Shown: one piece after another, positions 9,443-18,797 of the stretch | How positions within the stretch are numbered: the stretch's first letter is position 1 | Layout of the letters: every line of letters begins with the position of its first letter | Assembly: GCF_008271695.1 (NCBI RefSeq) | Contig: NZ_VKKY01000003.1 | Span: 744,001 to 808,000, forward strand | Length of the DNA stretch: 64,000 bases | Source of the DNA: Rufibacter hautae | GTDB taxonomy: Bacteria; Bacteroidota; Bacteroidia; Cytophagales; Hymenobacteraceae | Direction of reading: 5' to 3' | Notes under the pieces: generated by a model | What the model saw: the letters and a program-made list of their open reading frames with translations, nothing else | Database searches by the model: none | Told to the model about the DNA's origin: nothing | Program-made: the position numbers and the translations under genes

Positions 9443-10740
9443 ATGAGTTTAAAGTTATTTAAATCTTTTGTAATCTATAGAGTTGCTGGATTTTTTGGAG
9501 CGGCGGCTAACTTCCTGGTTTTGCCCATCTTTTTTAGGTATCCTACTCTAGAGGATTATTTAATTTAAACAATATATAATTCTTATTTTTTTACTTTGGT
9601 TCCCTTAATTGGTTGTTTTTTTTCTGATTATTTATCTGTAGAATATTACCTTATAAAAGATGAATAAAGAGTATGCTTCTTTGTTTTCTTCTGTACAAGT
9701 TATTCCACTTTTTCCTTTTGTTTTGTTTCTGATAGCTTCAATATTATTTAATAAACCCCTAGAGAGTTTGCTAAATATTCAAGCAGTTTCTGAAAATTTG
9801 CGTTATGGCTTTATTAACTATATATATTATTAGTTTCTCTGTCTTCTTAGTATTTAGAAAAAAGCCACACATTATATTGTTTTCATTTTTTCTAAAGCAA
9901 TACCTGAAATTTTATTGTTACTCCTTCTTTTAGTTAAATACCACTTAGGATGGCATGGGAGAATATATGCTTGGTTTATTTCTACAAGTGTTTATTTCGT
10001 TTTTTTTCAATTGTGTACCTCTAAAGAGAAAAAATAATAACATTTGATACTAAAAAGAAATATTATTTTGTATGAATTTTTTATGTGATGCCCTTAATTC
10101 TTTATATAATAAATAGATTTGTTATCAGCAATTCAGATAGAATTTTAATGGCAAATACTATAGGGATAGCAGATGTTGGTTTTCATGTCATGGCAGTTCA
10201 AATATCTAGTGTCCTTTTTATATTTGTAAACATTTTATAAAAGATATATACACCTTATGTTTATGAAAGGTTAGCTAAGTTGATTAAGTAAAAAAGGTAT
10301 AAATCCTTCAGCTTAGTTATGCTTTTTAGCGTGTTTATTGATCGGAATTTTTATTATTTTGATGGGAAGCCCAATTTTGTTTGGATCTATTGTTAATGAA
10401 AAATTCAAGGCTTCCATTCCTTATATATTCTGGATTTCTCTAAATTATGTATTTTGAGGGTTATACATGAATTTTGTTGCTTTTATTTAATACTTCTGAA
10501 AAAGCCTGCACATGGCATATGTAGCTATCGTAAATAATGTTACTAATATCTTACTTAATTATTTTTTAATTAAAAATATGGTGTTGTAGGGATTGCTTAT
10601 GCTACTAGTATCTCATATCCTATTACCTTGGTTTTGGTTTTTTATTATTCTATTATGCTATTACCCCTTCCTTGGTTTTCATTTAAACAGACTTTCAGCA
10701 GAGGGTTTGTCAAAGTTGGTAATTGGGGTTGTAAGATGGT
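9443..10740 (+). pseudogene. Decayed second Wzx-type flippase
   Basis: An ATG two bases after the previous stop opens a flippase-like frame (residues such as FFGAAANFLVLPI) that stops at 9566-9568. Flippase-like stretches continue in shifting frames: one ending at 9665-9667, a +1-shifted frame from 9663 (reading NKEYASLFSSVQVIPLFPF), YHLGWHGRIYAWFISTS near 9,950, then RFVISNSDRILMA and IYTPYVYERLAK near 10,110-10,280. Each is interrupted by stops. Order and spacing of the pieces match one MOP-family protein of about 430 residues, so this is one gene with many lesions. It probably once exported the nonulosonic-acid-containing unit. Confidence 0.85.
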
Positions 10741-10814
10741 TTGAATGAAATTATAAAGCTTGGACGATTAAAAATTAGGTTTTGAAACTTTGAAAGGTTA
10801 ATTTTTCCTTCTAT

Positions 10815-11888
10815 ATGGAAACAAGAAAAAGAATTTTGCACATCATAGATTCCTTGGGTAGAGGTGGAGCAGAAACTTTATTAGTCGGAGTAGTAAATTC
10901 TTTACCTCAGTTTGAACATATTATAATTAGTTTAAAACCTGATAATGACTTTTCCGAGGAACTCATTGGAATAACTGTTATATGCATGAATTTTAAATGG
11001 GTTCATTCTATTCCAACTACTGTAAGAAAAATTAAAGGCATTATTAAAGAATTTAAGATTGATGTAGTACATGCACATTTATATTATTCTTGCATACTTT
11101 CAAGATTGGTAACACCTAATAATATCCTTTTATTAAATTCTTATCATAATGTATTGTATAGTCCAAATGGAGCTAATTATCCCTATTACTCTATGTTGCT
11201 GGATAAATATACTTTTAATAAAAGAGTTAAAATTTTATGTGTTTCAGGTGAAGTTAAACGTGATGTTGAAAAATATATAGGCGCAAAGAGTAATACCTTT
11301 GTGCTGTATAATTATATCGAAGATGTATTTTTTAAAAATTATAAAAGTTATGAGCCAGGAACAGGAAAGCTTAGCTTAGTTTCTGTAGGTAACCTAAAAC
11401 CTCAAAAAAATTATGAAATTCTCATTGAAGCGTTTTCCTTAATCAATGCAAGATTAGGTAGTGATAAGGTGAGTCTAGATGTTTTTGGTAAAGGTCCTCT
11501 TTTGTCCTCTTTGAAAGATAAAGCCAAAACTCTTTCAGTGGACAATATTAGGTTTATAGGTGCTGTTTCTGATGTGGCCACTAGATTATCTAACTATGAT
11601 GGCTATGTCCTTTCTTCAGCTTATGAAGGATTTGGAATTGCCGTGGTGGAAGCTATGGCTGTAGGTTTACCAGTTGTTGTTTCTGATATTCCTGTTCTTA
11701 GAGAAGTTACCAAGGGTAATGCTTTATTTTTTAATCCTTTTGATTCTAAAGATTTGTCGAATGTTATTATCAAACTTTTTTATGATAGGTCGCTTCTTAA
11801 GGACATGGCACATAAAGGTTTTCAATACAGTCAAGTTTTTAGAAAAGATAAATATATGGATGCTCTTGAAGAATTTTACCTCATATAG
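10815..11888 (+). CDS. Glycosyltransferase family 4 protein
   Basis: Predicted GT-B retaining glycosyltransferase of 357 residues. It opens with ILHIIDSLGRGGAETLL, the classic GT4 N-terminal glycine-rich loop, has VDVVHAHLYYS (HAH motif), VSVGNLKPQKNYEILIEA at the start of the donor domain, and SSAYEGFGIAVVEAMAVGLPVV with the catalytic EGFG...E pair. ATG start. It follows the broken flippase and is separated from it by a short AT-rich gap. The acceptor is likely the same repeat unit as its neighbours; specificity is unknown. Confidence 0.88.
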   Translation: METRKRILHIIDSLGRGGAETLLVGVVNSLPQFEHIIISLKPDNDFSEELIGITVICMNFKWVHSIPTTVRKIKGIIKEFKIDVVHAHLYYSCILSRLVTPNNILLLNSYHNVLYSPNGANYPYYSMLLDKYTFNKRVKILCVSGEVKRDVEKYIGAKSNTFVLYNYIEDVFFKNYKSYEPGTGKLSLVSVGNLKPQKNYEILIEAFSLINARLGSDKVSLDVFGKGPLLSSLKDKAKTLSVDNIRFIGAVSDVATRLSNYDGYVLSSAYEGFGIAVVEAMAVGLPVVVSDIPVLREVTKGNALFFNPFDSKDLSNVIIKLFYDRSLLKDMAHKGFQYSQVFRKDKYMDALEEFYLI

Positions 11889-11946
11889 ATAGGTAACTAG
11901 AAGTGTTGTTTTAAAATGGCTAAGAAGAGCATAAATTTGTAATTGA

Positions 11947-13158
11947 ATGATATTTGAAAAAAAAAATGTTCTTTTGCTTGTTCCAACCTTTGCTGATGAA
12001 GGTGGTACACAGAAAATGGTGTATGAATTGGGCAGAATATTGGCAGAAAAATATAATGTATTTGAGTGTTCTTTTAATGCCTTTGGTGAACCACACGTCT
12101 TCAAGAATGATTCTAATGTAATTCTTTCTTTAAACTCACCTAATGAAAGGTCTCTCCTTAGCAAGTTGAAAGGCTATCCACAAAAAATTGCTAGATTAAA
12201 AGAACTCAAAAAGAAACACAAGATTGATGTGACCATTAGCAATTTATGGGGTGCTGATTTAGTTAATGCTTTGTCAAAAGGGAAGGACAAAATAATTTCT
12301 ATTGGCCATTCAAGTATTGTTGGTAATCCACAAAGCCGACTTTTGCTTAAACTCCGAAGATTAGGGGAATGGGTTTACAGCAGATTTGATAAAATTATTG
12401 CTGTTAATTCTTCTTTGGAAAAAGAGTTAACAGATCTTTTCAACTTACCTAGAATTAAGGTAAAGTATATAAATAATTTTATTGCCTTTCCACCATCGGG
12501 AAATAAAGACAATCGAACAGCTAAGGAACTTAGGAGGCTTGTTAATGTAGGAAGGCTTCATGAAGGTAAAAATTTGGAGCCTCTTTTGATTATTCTTAAA
12601 AAATTAAAAAAGGAATTTGTGAAACTGCAGTTGGTTCTTATTGGCAATGGGCCTATGAAGGAATCGTTAATAAAAAAAGCAGGTGAGTTGGATTTGATTG
12701 TTTCGGATGTACTTGATGAAAGAAATGCGGATTTAATCTTTACTGGATTTGTTAATCCGTTCCCTGTTTTGGAGTCTTCTGATGTTTTTGTATTCCCTTC
12801 TAAAACAGAGGGTCTTCCTTTGGTTTTGGTAGAGGCGATGCACACCGGACTTCCAATCATCAGCAGTGATTGTCCAACAGGTGGCCCTCATGTAATTCTT
12901 GAGGCCTATACGCCTCATGACCCTAAAAGAGTTAATGCGGAAGAAACCAAATATGGTTATTTAATGCCTATCCCGGAATCTAATGACTTATCTGCCTTAC
13001 AGGTTTGGCAGGAGACAATTTCTCTCTTGTTGAAGAATGAAGAAAAAAGGGTAAAGTTGGGGCACAATGCTAAAGAAAGGTCATTAGATTTCTCAGTTGA
13101 TAAAATCAAGCACCTTTGGTTTCAGACCATTGACTCCCTTTTTGAGTCTAATAGGTGA
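11947..13158 (+). CDS. Glycosyltransferase family 4 protein
   Basis: GT-B glycosyltransferase of 403 residues. FADEGGTQKMVYELG forms the N-terminal loop, IISIGHSS lies near the middle, LVNVGRLHEGKNLEPLL opens the donor domain, and FPSKTEGLPLVLVEAMHTGLPIISSDCPTGG is the nucleotide-sugar binding motif with its ExxxxxxxE pair (split here into shorter parts: TEGLPLVLVEAM). ATG start 59 bases after the previous gene. The CPTGG tail of the motif is typical of enzymes acting on N-acetylated sugars such as GalNAc transferases, but that is only suggestive. Confidence 0.87.
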   Translation: MIFEKKNVLLLVPTFADEGGTQKMVYELGRILAEKYNVFECSFNAFGEPHVFKNDSNVILSLNSPNERSLLSKLKGYPQKIARLKELKKKHKIDVTISNLWGADLVNALSKGKDKIISIGHSSIVGNPQSRLLLKLRRLGEWVYSRFDKIIAVNSSLEKELTDLFNLPRIKVKYINNFIAFPPSGNKDNRTAKELRRLVNVGRLHEGKNLEPLLIILKKLKKEFVKLQLVLIGNGPMKESLIKKAGELDLIVSDVLDERNADLIFTGFVNPFPVLESSDVFVFPSKTEGLPLVLVEAMHTGLPIISSDCPTGGPHVILEAYTPHDPKRVNAEETKYGYLMPIPESNDLSALQVWQETISLLLKNEEKRVKLGHNAKERSLDFSVDKIKHLWFQTIDSLFESNR

Positions 13159-13224
13159 TCAGTTCTGTATTTTAGTTTTACTGGGTTGATTTTTTAAAAT
13201 TGTTTTTACTTGTATTGGAATAAC

Positions 13225-14457
13225 ATGAATGTTTTATACATAACCTATGATGGTATCACTGATCACATTGGTCAGTCTCAGGTTGCCCCATACTTGATTG
13301 GGCTTGGAAAAAAAGGGCATCAAATAACTCTTTTAAGCGCTGAAAAGATAGATCGTGCTGATATTATAGATAAATACAAAATGAAGTTTGCTGAGGCAGG
13401 CGTTGAATGGCATTTTGTCACCTATCATAAGAGTCCTCCTGTATTGTCTTCAATGTATGATATTCTTCATATGCGAAAACGTGCTAAGGAGTTGATTCAA
13501 AAGAATAAAATAGAACTTCTTCATTGTAGAAGCTATATGGCTTCATTAATAGGTTTACATTTTAAGCGTACACAAGGGATAAAGTTTATCTTTGATATGC
13601 GAGATTTCTGGCCAGATGCAGGTCGTGAAATTAAGCGGTTTGATGTAGAAAACAATTTTCTGCATAAGTCTGTGTACAAATATTTTAAAAAGAAAGAAAA
13701 AGAATTCCTAGAAGAATCCAGCCATATCATCAGTCTTACAGAAGCAGGTAAATTGGTTTTACAAGGTTGGAAGAAGGAAGGCATGAAAATTAAATCTCCC
13801 ATTTCTGTGATTCCTTGCTGTGCTGACTTTGATGTGTATGACAGGAGTAATCTAGATCCTCAGGCTTTGGAAAATATGCGTCAATCGTTGGGGATAATAG
13901 GTAATGAGTTTATTTTAAATTACCTGGGCAGTTTAGGGCCTGCTTATCTGACAGATGAAATGATGGATGTTTTTAGAACCCTGTTGCAGAAAAAGCCAGA
14001 TGCAAAGTTTTTAATTGTAGCCAATAATGACCATCATCTTGCGGTTGAGGCAGCTACAAGGAAAGGAATAGCACCAGAAAAAATTATAGTCAAAAGAGGC
14101 ACCAAAAATGAGGTGCCTTACTTGATCGCTTTGTCTAACCTGTCATTGTTCTTTATTATCCCATCCTTTGCCAAGCAAGCATGCTCTCCTACTAAATTAG
14201 CTGAGTTGCTTGCCATGAATGTTCCTGTTATAGGTAATACAAAGATTGGAGATGTTGATGATATTCTAAGGTTAGACTTGAATAATTCTGCAGTAGTTAA
14301 GTCATTTACAAATGAAGAGTATGACTCGGTTCTATCAAAGGTTCTTCCTAAGATAAATGAAGGTAATAATCATATTCGAGAAAGTTCATTGAGATTTTCC
14401 TTGGAATGTGGAATTGATTCTTATAATAAAGTTTATCAGTCTTTAAATAGTAATTAA
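13225..14457 (+). CDS. Glycosyltransferase family 4-like protein
   Basis: GT-B protein of 410 residues from the ATG at 13225; a TTG five codons upstream (13210) keeps the frame open but adds a non-conserved stretch. The N-terminus reads NVLYITYDGITDHIGQSQV, typical of a Bacteroidota GT4 subgroup, with FIFDMRDFWPDAGR and SPISVIPCCADFD in the middle. The C-terminal donor motif is degenerate (PSFAKQACSPTKLAELLAMN), where the usual E...E spacing is replaced by S-P-T-K-L-x-E, as in other members of this subgroup. It lies between two GT4 genes in the same direction. Confidence 0.83.
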   Translation: MNVLYITYDGITDHIGQSQVAPYLIGLGKKGHQITLLSAEKIDRADIIDKYKMKFAEAGVEWHFVTYHKSPPVLSSMYDILHMRKRAKELIQKNKIELLHCRSYMASLIGLHFKRTQGIKFIFDMRDFWPDAGREIKRFDVENNFLHKSVYKYFKKKEKEFLEESSHIISLTEAGKLVLQGWKKEGMKIKSPISVIPCCADFDVYDRSNLDPQALENMRQSLGIIGNEFILNYLGSLGPAYLTDEMMDVFRTLLQKKPDAKFLIVANNDHHLAVEAATRKGIAPEKIIVKRGTKNEVPYLIALSNLSLFFIIPSFAKQACSPTKLAELLAMNVPVIGNTKIGDVDDILRLDLNNSAVVKSFTNEEYDSVLSKVLPKINEGNNHIRESSLRFSLECGIDSYNKVYQSLNSN

Positions 14458-14461
14458 TATT

Positions 14462-15538
14462 TTGAAGATCCTTTTTGTTGCGCCGTATCCTTATGGAAAA
14501 GCCCCTAGTCAACGATTGAAATATGAGCAATATTATCCTTATATCAAAGAAGCGGGCTATGATATAACCACTAGTTCATTTATAGATAATCAATTTTGGA
14601 GTATAGTTTACAAACCTGGCAATACGTTAAAGAAGATTTTATTTACCGTCCTAGCTTACTTTAGAAGGTTAAAAGATCTTTTTACATTACATAGGTATGA
14701 TGTGGTTTATGTTCACTTGTGGGTAACTCCTATTGGTCCACCTATCTTTGAATGGCTTTTTAGAAAATTTTCTAAACGATTAATTTATGATATAGACGAC
14801 CTTATATTCCTCAAACCAAAGAGTAAATCTAATCCTCTTATCAATCTTATTAAATTTGGTAATAAGCCTATTTATTTAATGAAAGAGGCAGATCATATTA
14901 TAACCTGTACTCCACATTTGGATCAGTTTGTACGGCAGTTTAATCCTGAAACCACTGATATTTCTTCTACCATTAATACAAAAGCCTATTTGCCTAGAAC
15001 TAATTATACTTTAAAAAAGAAGATAACGCTTGGGTGGAGCGGTAGCCATAGCACCTCAAAATATGTGTATTTGCTTAAAGACGTGTTCTTAAAGCTTAAA
15101 GCTGAATTTGACTTCAGTCTTTTAGTTATTGGGGATCAAGATTTCAAAATGGAAGGGGTAGAGGTGAATGCTATTCCTTGGGATGAAAGTACAGAAGTAG
15201 AGGATCTTTCTAAAATTGATATTGGTCTTTACCCATTGCCAAATGAGGAATGGGTATTAGGGAAAAGTGGACTTAAAGCACTGCAGTATATGGCATTAGG
15301 TGTACCTACCATTGCTACAGCCATTGGTGCTAACTTTAGAGTCATTGAGCATGGAGTGTCGGGTTTTTTAGTGAATTCACCTGAAGAATGGCTACAAGCT
15401 ATCAGGGCTTTGGTGAAGGATGAAGAACTAAGGCGTTTGATTGGCACAAGTGCAGTTGAGCGTGTAGATAAGTATTATTCTATCAAATCTAATGCTCCTG
15501 TCTATGTTGGAATATTAAATAAGGTTAATGGAAAGTAA
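14462..15538 (+). CDS. Glycosyltransferase family 4-like protein, last forward gene of the locus
   Basis: GT-B protein of 358 residues starting at TTG 14462, four bases after the previous stop; KILFVAPYPYGKAPSQRLKYEQYY gives the family N-terminus (shown in part: KILFVAPYPYGKAPSQRL). YDIDDLIFLKPKSKSNP in the middle and ITLGWSGSHSTSKYV at the donor-domain entrance are characteristic. The donor motif is GKSGLKALQYMALGVP. It overlaps functionally with the preceding gene and closes the forward-strand run; a strong hairpin follows. Confidence 0.82.
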   Translation: MKILFVAPYPYGKAPSQRLKYEQYYPYIKEAGYDITTSSFIDNQFWSIVYKPGNTLKKILFTVLAYFRRLKDLFTLHRYDVVYVHLWVTPIGPPIFEWLFRKFSKRLIYDIDDLIFLKPKSKSNPLINLIKFGNKPIYLMKEADHIITCTPHLDQFVRQFNPETTDISSTINTKAYLPRTNYTLKKKITLGWSGSHSTSKYVYLLKDVFLKLKAEFDFSLLVIGDQDFKMEGVEVNAIPWDESTEVEDLSKIDIGLYPLPNEEWVLGKSGLKALQYMALGVPTIATAIGANFRVIEHGVSGFLVNSPEEWLQAIRALVKDEELRRLIGTSAVERVDKYYSIKSNAPVYVGILNKVNGK

Positions 15539-15540
15539 AA

Positions 15541-15595
15541 CATATTTTCTAAAAGGAAAAGCATAAAGATTGTGCTTTTCCTTTTAGAAAATATG
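15541..15595. terminator. Perfect 23-bp bidirectional hairpin
   Basis: Arms 15541-15563 and 15573-15595 are exact reverse complements with a nine-base loop. It lies between the convergent ends of the last forward glycosyltransferase and the reverse-strand membrane protein, with A-rich and T-rich stem bases that give a U-rich tail in both directions. It should stop transcription from both sides and marks the end of the forward polysaccharide operon. Confidence 0.85.
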
Positions 15596-15617
15596 TAGAA
15601 GGCGAAATAAATGGTAA

Positions 15618-16973
15618 TTAAGCAATCAGTTTCCGTCTTTTAGGTTTTATACCTTTGAATATCTTTTCTTTATATAATACAGCCAAAAACAATAAATAAA
15701 ATGGCATAATAGGAATTTTATACCTCACTAAAGACCCAAAGTTAGCAGAAGAAATCCCAACCATAAAAGCAAAGGTTAAACTAAATAATAGACCAAATTG
15801 CGCAATTGGAGATTTGTAAATCACTCCAAATGTTTTAAAAAATCCTATTTTATAAAATAAGTATATAGTATAATATAGAAAGTACATGCTTTCAATAGAT
15901 GCGAAAAGGATGAATGGATTTAGGTACTCCCATGGGTATGGTCGAAATAAGGTGATATTAACTGCTTGAGGGATGGCTATTAGTATCCCTGTTGGTGAGG
16001 AGAAATCTACTTCTAGGTTATAAGCTGATCCGGCATTATTCTCTTTTATATAATAAGCTGTCTGGCTAGCAGTTTCTAATACTTGGTCAACAGAATACCT
16101 TCCAAATAGTTCATCGGCGTTCTGAAGAAAAAGAACCATGCTCGCAGCGCCAAACATTAAAATGAAAGGTGTACTTAATATTCGCACTAAATCATTTTTG
16201 ATTTGGTTTTTATTGCTATTAATAACAAATATTATAAAGAAAGGAGTAAAGGCGGCGATAATATAAAGCTTGATGAAGTAGATTATTATTATGCATATGC
16301 CTATTCCAATAGCGTTTTTTATAATATTTTTCTTTTTGATAAAAACATAGTAACCACAAATAAATAACCATAATAAAGCGGTAAAGGTTATGGTGTCCTT
16401 AAAAATTCCAGATCCCCAAACTAAAACTGATGGAATATACAGTGAACAATATGCTGCGGTTTTTATTGGAATTTGAAATTCCTGTATCATGAAAATAAAA
16501 AAGTTCCATAAACCAATAAAGGCTGTTATACAGAAGAAGATAGCGCATGGCAAGAATGAATTGAAAGAAACCAAATTAAATATTGCAGCAACCTTACTTA
16601 CCATGAATGATTCATTAGCGAATATGTGGACGCTTGAACCACTCAGGCCAGCTTTATTTGTTAAGTTGAAAGTTTTTAGATCCTGAAAGAGTACAGTAAA
16701 GAATTGATCTGGGTAATTAAACCAATAAGATGTTAACATTTTGGCTCCTTCAAAATAGTGTATCCCGTCAAATGCACCTCTGTAATAATACTGATAAATC
16801 ATTGAAATAGAGATAGAACCAAAAAGTTTTAAATATAGAGCCAAATTAAAATGCTTTTTCAATTTACTATTGTTGCCATGCTTCCTTTGAAAATAAAAAT
16901 TCATTAAAAATATGACAAAAAGTAAATAAAATGGGAGGAGTAAATAGTCAGTAAAAAAAAGAAATTGGGTCAT
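15618..16973 (-). CDS. Polytopic membrane protein, candidate polysaccharide polymerase (Wzy-like)
   Basis: The 451-residue protein has roughly ten hydrophobic segments and one large loop (about residues 300-350: ADELFGRYSVDQVLETASQ through VDFSSPTG) followed by NITLFRPYPWEYLNPF. That layout, and its position in a locus otherwise lacking a polymerase, fits an O-unit polymerase (Wzy), whose family is too divergent for motif proof. FRPYPWE is also seen in uncharacterised Bacteroidota membrane proteins near exopolysaccharide genes. It is transcribed toward the locus on the opposite strand, shares the AT-rich composition, and ends at the shared hairpin. Confidence 0.6.
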   Translation of the reverse strand: MTQFLFFTDYLLLPFYLLFVIFLMNFYFQRKHGNNSKLKKHFNLALYLKLFGSISISMIYQYYYRGAFDGIHYFEGAKMLTSYWFNYPDQFFTVLFQDLKTFNLTNKAGLSGSSVHIFANESFMVSKVAAIFNLVSFNSFLPCAIFFCITAFIGLWNFFIFMIQEFQIPIKTAAYCSLYIPSVLVWGSGIFKDTITFTALLWLFICGYYVFIKKKNIIKNAIGIGICIIIIYFIKLYIIAAFTPFFIIFVINSNKNQIKNDLVRILSTPFILMFGAASMVLFLQNADELFGRYSVDQVLETASQTAYYIKENNAGSAYNLEVDFSSPTGILIAIPQAVNITLFRPYPWEYLNPFILFASIESMYFLYYTIYLFYKIGFFKTFGVIYKSPIAQFGLLFSLTFAFMVGISSANFGSLVRYKIPIMPFYLLFLAVLYKEKIFKGIKPKRRKLIA

Positions 16974-17156
16974 TATCTTGATTTAAGAATTAGCTTGAGA
17001 GCTGTAAAGTATATGTGAAATGCAGATTCTGGTGTTTTTAAATGTGACTCTGCAAGTTTTGAAAAAGAACACGAATGCCAACCACGAAAATTTTAATTCT
17101 ATAAATAAGAATACGCGGCTTAGATCTTTGTTTTAAATTTTAATTTCTAGGTAGTG

Positions 17157-18425
17157 CTATTTCACTTTCCTGTTCTTCCTTAAGTAAGCCTTAGCTTCTT
17201 TCTCCGCGTCAGATTTTGAGTCTGCTAACTTCATAACAACCTCATAATACTGCCTTGCTTGCCGTACGTTTTTCTCTTTGTCGCTGATTCTGGCCAGGTT
17301 GACAAAAGAAGAAATGTAGTAACCGGATTCCTGTTCGTTGATTTGTTCGGCAAAGCTAATACATTGCTGGTAGTATCCTTTGGCTTTGGCGTAATCTCTG
17401 TTGCGGTATTGGTTGATGTAAGCCAAATAGAAACTGGCGTAGCGACCGCTGATGGCTTCGTAGCCGAAGACTTTGCGGTTGATCTTGTCCAAGATCTGGG
17501 TTGAAAGCTGCTCTGCCACAGTAAAGTTCCCTTCGGTGAAAGCCATACGGGCGTAGAAGCGCTGGAAATACGGGTTATCGGGGTAGGTGCTGGCAAGATA
17601 TTGCGCCAGGGACATGGCTGATGCTCCGTTTTTGGCATCATTTGCGTAAATCTTCATCAACCAGTACTTTGCCTCGGTACCAGTATAGAATCCGTTGAAA
17701 GCGACTTGTTGCAGCTGTTTTAGGCCTAAATTCTTATTGCCTTTGGGAAAGAAGTATAGGACCGGACGCAGGAGCGGATAATTCTCGTGTATCCAAATGG
17801 AGTAGTAGTTGAAAAGCGCTTCGCCAAAGAGGAACTCGTCACTGAGGCCATTAGCTTTTTTGCTTTTCTGGAGGTAATCCAAGGCGCGGTTGCTGGTGAT
17901 GGCTGCTTTGCGCCAGTTTTTCCGCTCGGCGTGCAGTCGGGCACTGAAGCCATTGGCGGCCGATAGGAAGAAGGCAGCCTCCAGGTTGTTTTTGTCTTTG
18001 TCGTATAGATTCTCGGCCAGGGTGATGGTGGTGTCCATGTAGGCGAGGAAGTAATTGTCAAAGCGCGTATCGGTGATGTTAGAGGGCACCATTTTCCACC
18101 ATTGGCTCAGGCCGATGAGGAAATAAGGCATAGGGTGTTTGGGATACCGACGGCGCAATGATTTGAACTGCTTCTCAGCGGTTTCAAACTTGAAATTGTA
18201 CATGTTGTCCACAGCGCCTCCTAACTCATTCATGATGCTCTCGTTCAATAAGAGCCAGCCTTTGATGTTCAGGGCTTGGGGCAAAACATCCACCGAATCC
18301 AGAATGATGCTCGCTTGCAGAGAGTCCAGCAGTTTCTGGTCTATCTGTTTCGTGGAGTCTATTACCTGGGCCTTGGCTTGGATAAAGCTGAAGAGAAGAA
18401 GAAATAAGAAAAGGGTCTTTTTCAT
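17157..18425 (-). CDS. Secreted TPR-repeat protein
   Basis: From ATG 18425 (422 residues) the protein begins with a clear signal peptide, KKTLFLFLLLFSFIQAKAQ; the 27 extra residues of the longer frame are not signal-like. The rest is alpha-helical with tetratricopeptide-like repeats: one near residues 70-100 (FETAEKQFKSLRRRYPKHPM), one near 285-305 (FYARMAFTEGNFTVAEQLS) and one near 335-400 (DYAKAKGYYQQCISFAEQ). Probably a periplasmic or outer-membrane-associated scaffold. It is monocistronic by spacing and composition has returned to the chromosomal norm here. No specific function recognised. Confidence 0.72.
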   Translation of the reverse strand: MKKTLFLFLLLFSFIQAKAQVIDSTKQIDQKLLDSLQASIILDSVDVLPQALNIKGWLLLNESIMNELGGAVDNMYNFKFETAEKQFKSLRRRYPKHPMPYFLIGLSQWWKMVPSNITDTRFDNYFLAYMDTTITLAENLYDKDKNNLEAAFFLSAANGFSARLHAERKNWRKAAITSNRALDYLQKSKKANGLSDEFLFGEALFNYYSIWIHENYPLLRPVLYFFPKGNKNLGLKQLQQVAFNGFYTGTEAKYWLMKIYANDAKNGASAMSLAQYLASTYPDNPYFQRFYARMAFTEGNFTVAEQLSTQILDKINRKVFGYEAISGRYASFYLAYINQYRNRDYAKAKGYYQQCISFAEQINEQESGYYISSFVNLARISDKEKNVRQARQYYEVVMKLADSKSDAEKEAKAYLRKNRKVK

Positions 18426-18594
18426 CAAATTTTTAAACTTCCTAAAACGCGACAAGCTCATCAGAGGGGTGCGGGGTAAGGAGGTGGTATAGCCCTCCCA
18501 CAACATGCACTGGCTTCTGTAGGGTTCAATTTACGTAGTAATACAGAGGCTGTTTTGGGTTTGTTTTTACAAAAATAAGTCAAAAATCCCCGAT

Positions 18595-18644
18595 GCGCTT
18601 ACCCGTTTTTCTTTTAGTGCGTGAAAAGAAGAACGGGTAAGCGC
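18595..18644. repeat. Inverted repeat in the gap 18426-18797
   Basis: A 13-bp inverted repeat (18595-18607 with 18632-18644) with a further CTTTT/AAAAG pairing inside gives a stable hairpin. It lies in the 370-base gap between two divergent genes, so it is unlikely to be a simple terminator; it may belong to an interspersed palindrome. Apart from this and a TAnnTTTG box at 18775 I see nothing in the gap. Confidence 0.5.
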
Positions 18645-18774
18645 CTTGCGACCCTATTCCAAGCCAGTATACAAAGCAAAGAGGAGCGAAAATGTAACCT
18701 CAGGTACTTTCTTTGGGCTTTTGCGCGTAAGCCAAAAATTTAGATTACCTCAGCAGCCTGAGAAAGAAATCTGC

Positions 18775-18782
18775 TACTTTTG
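18775..18782 (+). promoter_or_regulatory. Bacteroidota-type -7 box (TACTTTTG)
   Basis: The octamer fits the TAnnTTTG -7 consensus of the Bacteroidota primary sigma factor and sits 16 bases before the ATG at 18798. It overlaps the TTG at 18780, which argues against that TTG as the start codon. No clear TTG -33 element is visible. Confidence 0.4.
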
Positions 18783-18797
18783 AAAAAACGAACAACT

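Noticed and set aside
2368-13224. TTG codons as starts for several island genes
   Set aside because: For neuB (6055) and the GT at 13210 an in-frame ATG closer to the first conserved residue exists, so the TTG was not used; for genes without such an ATG it was kept.
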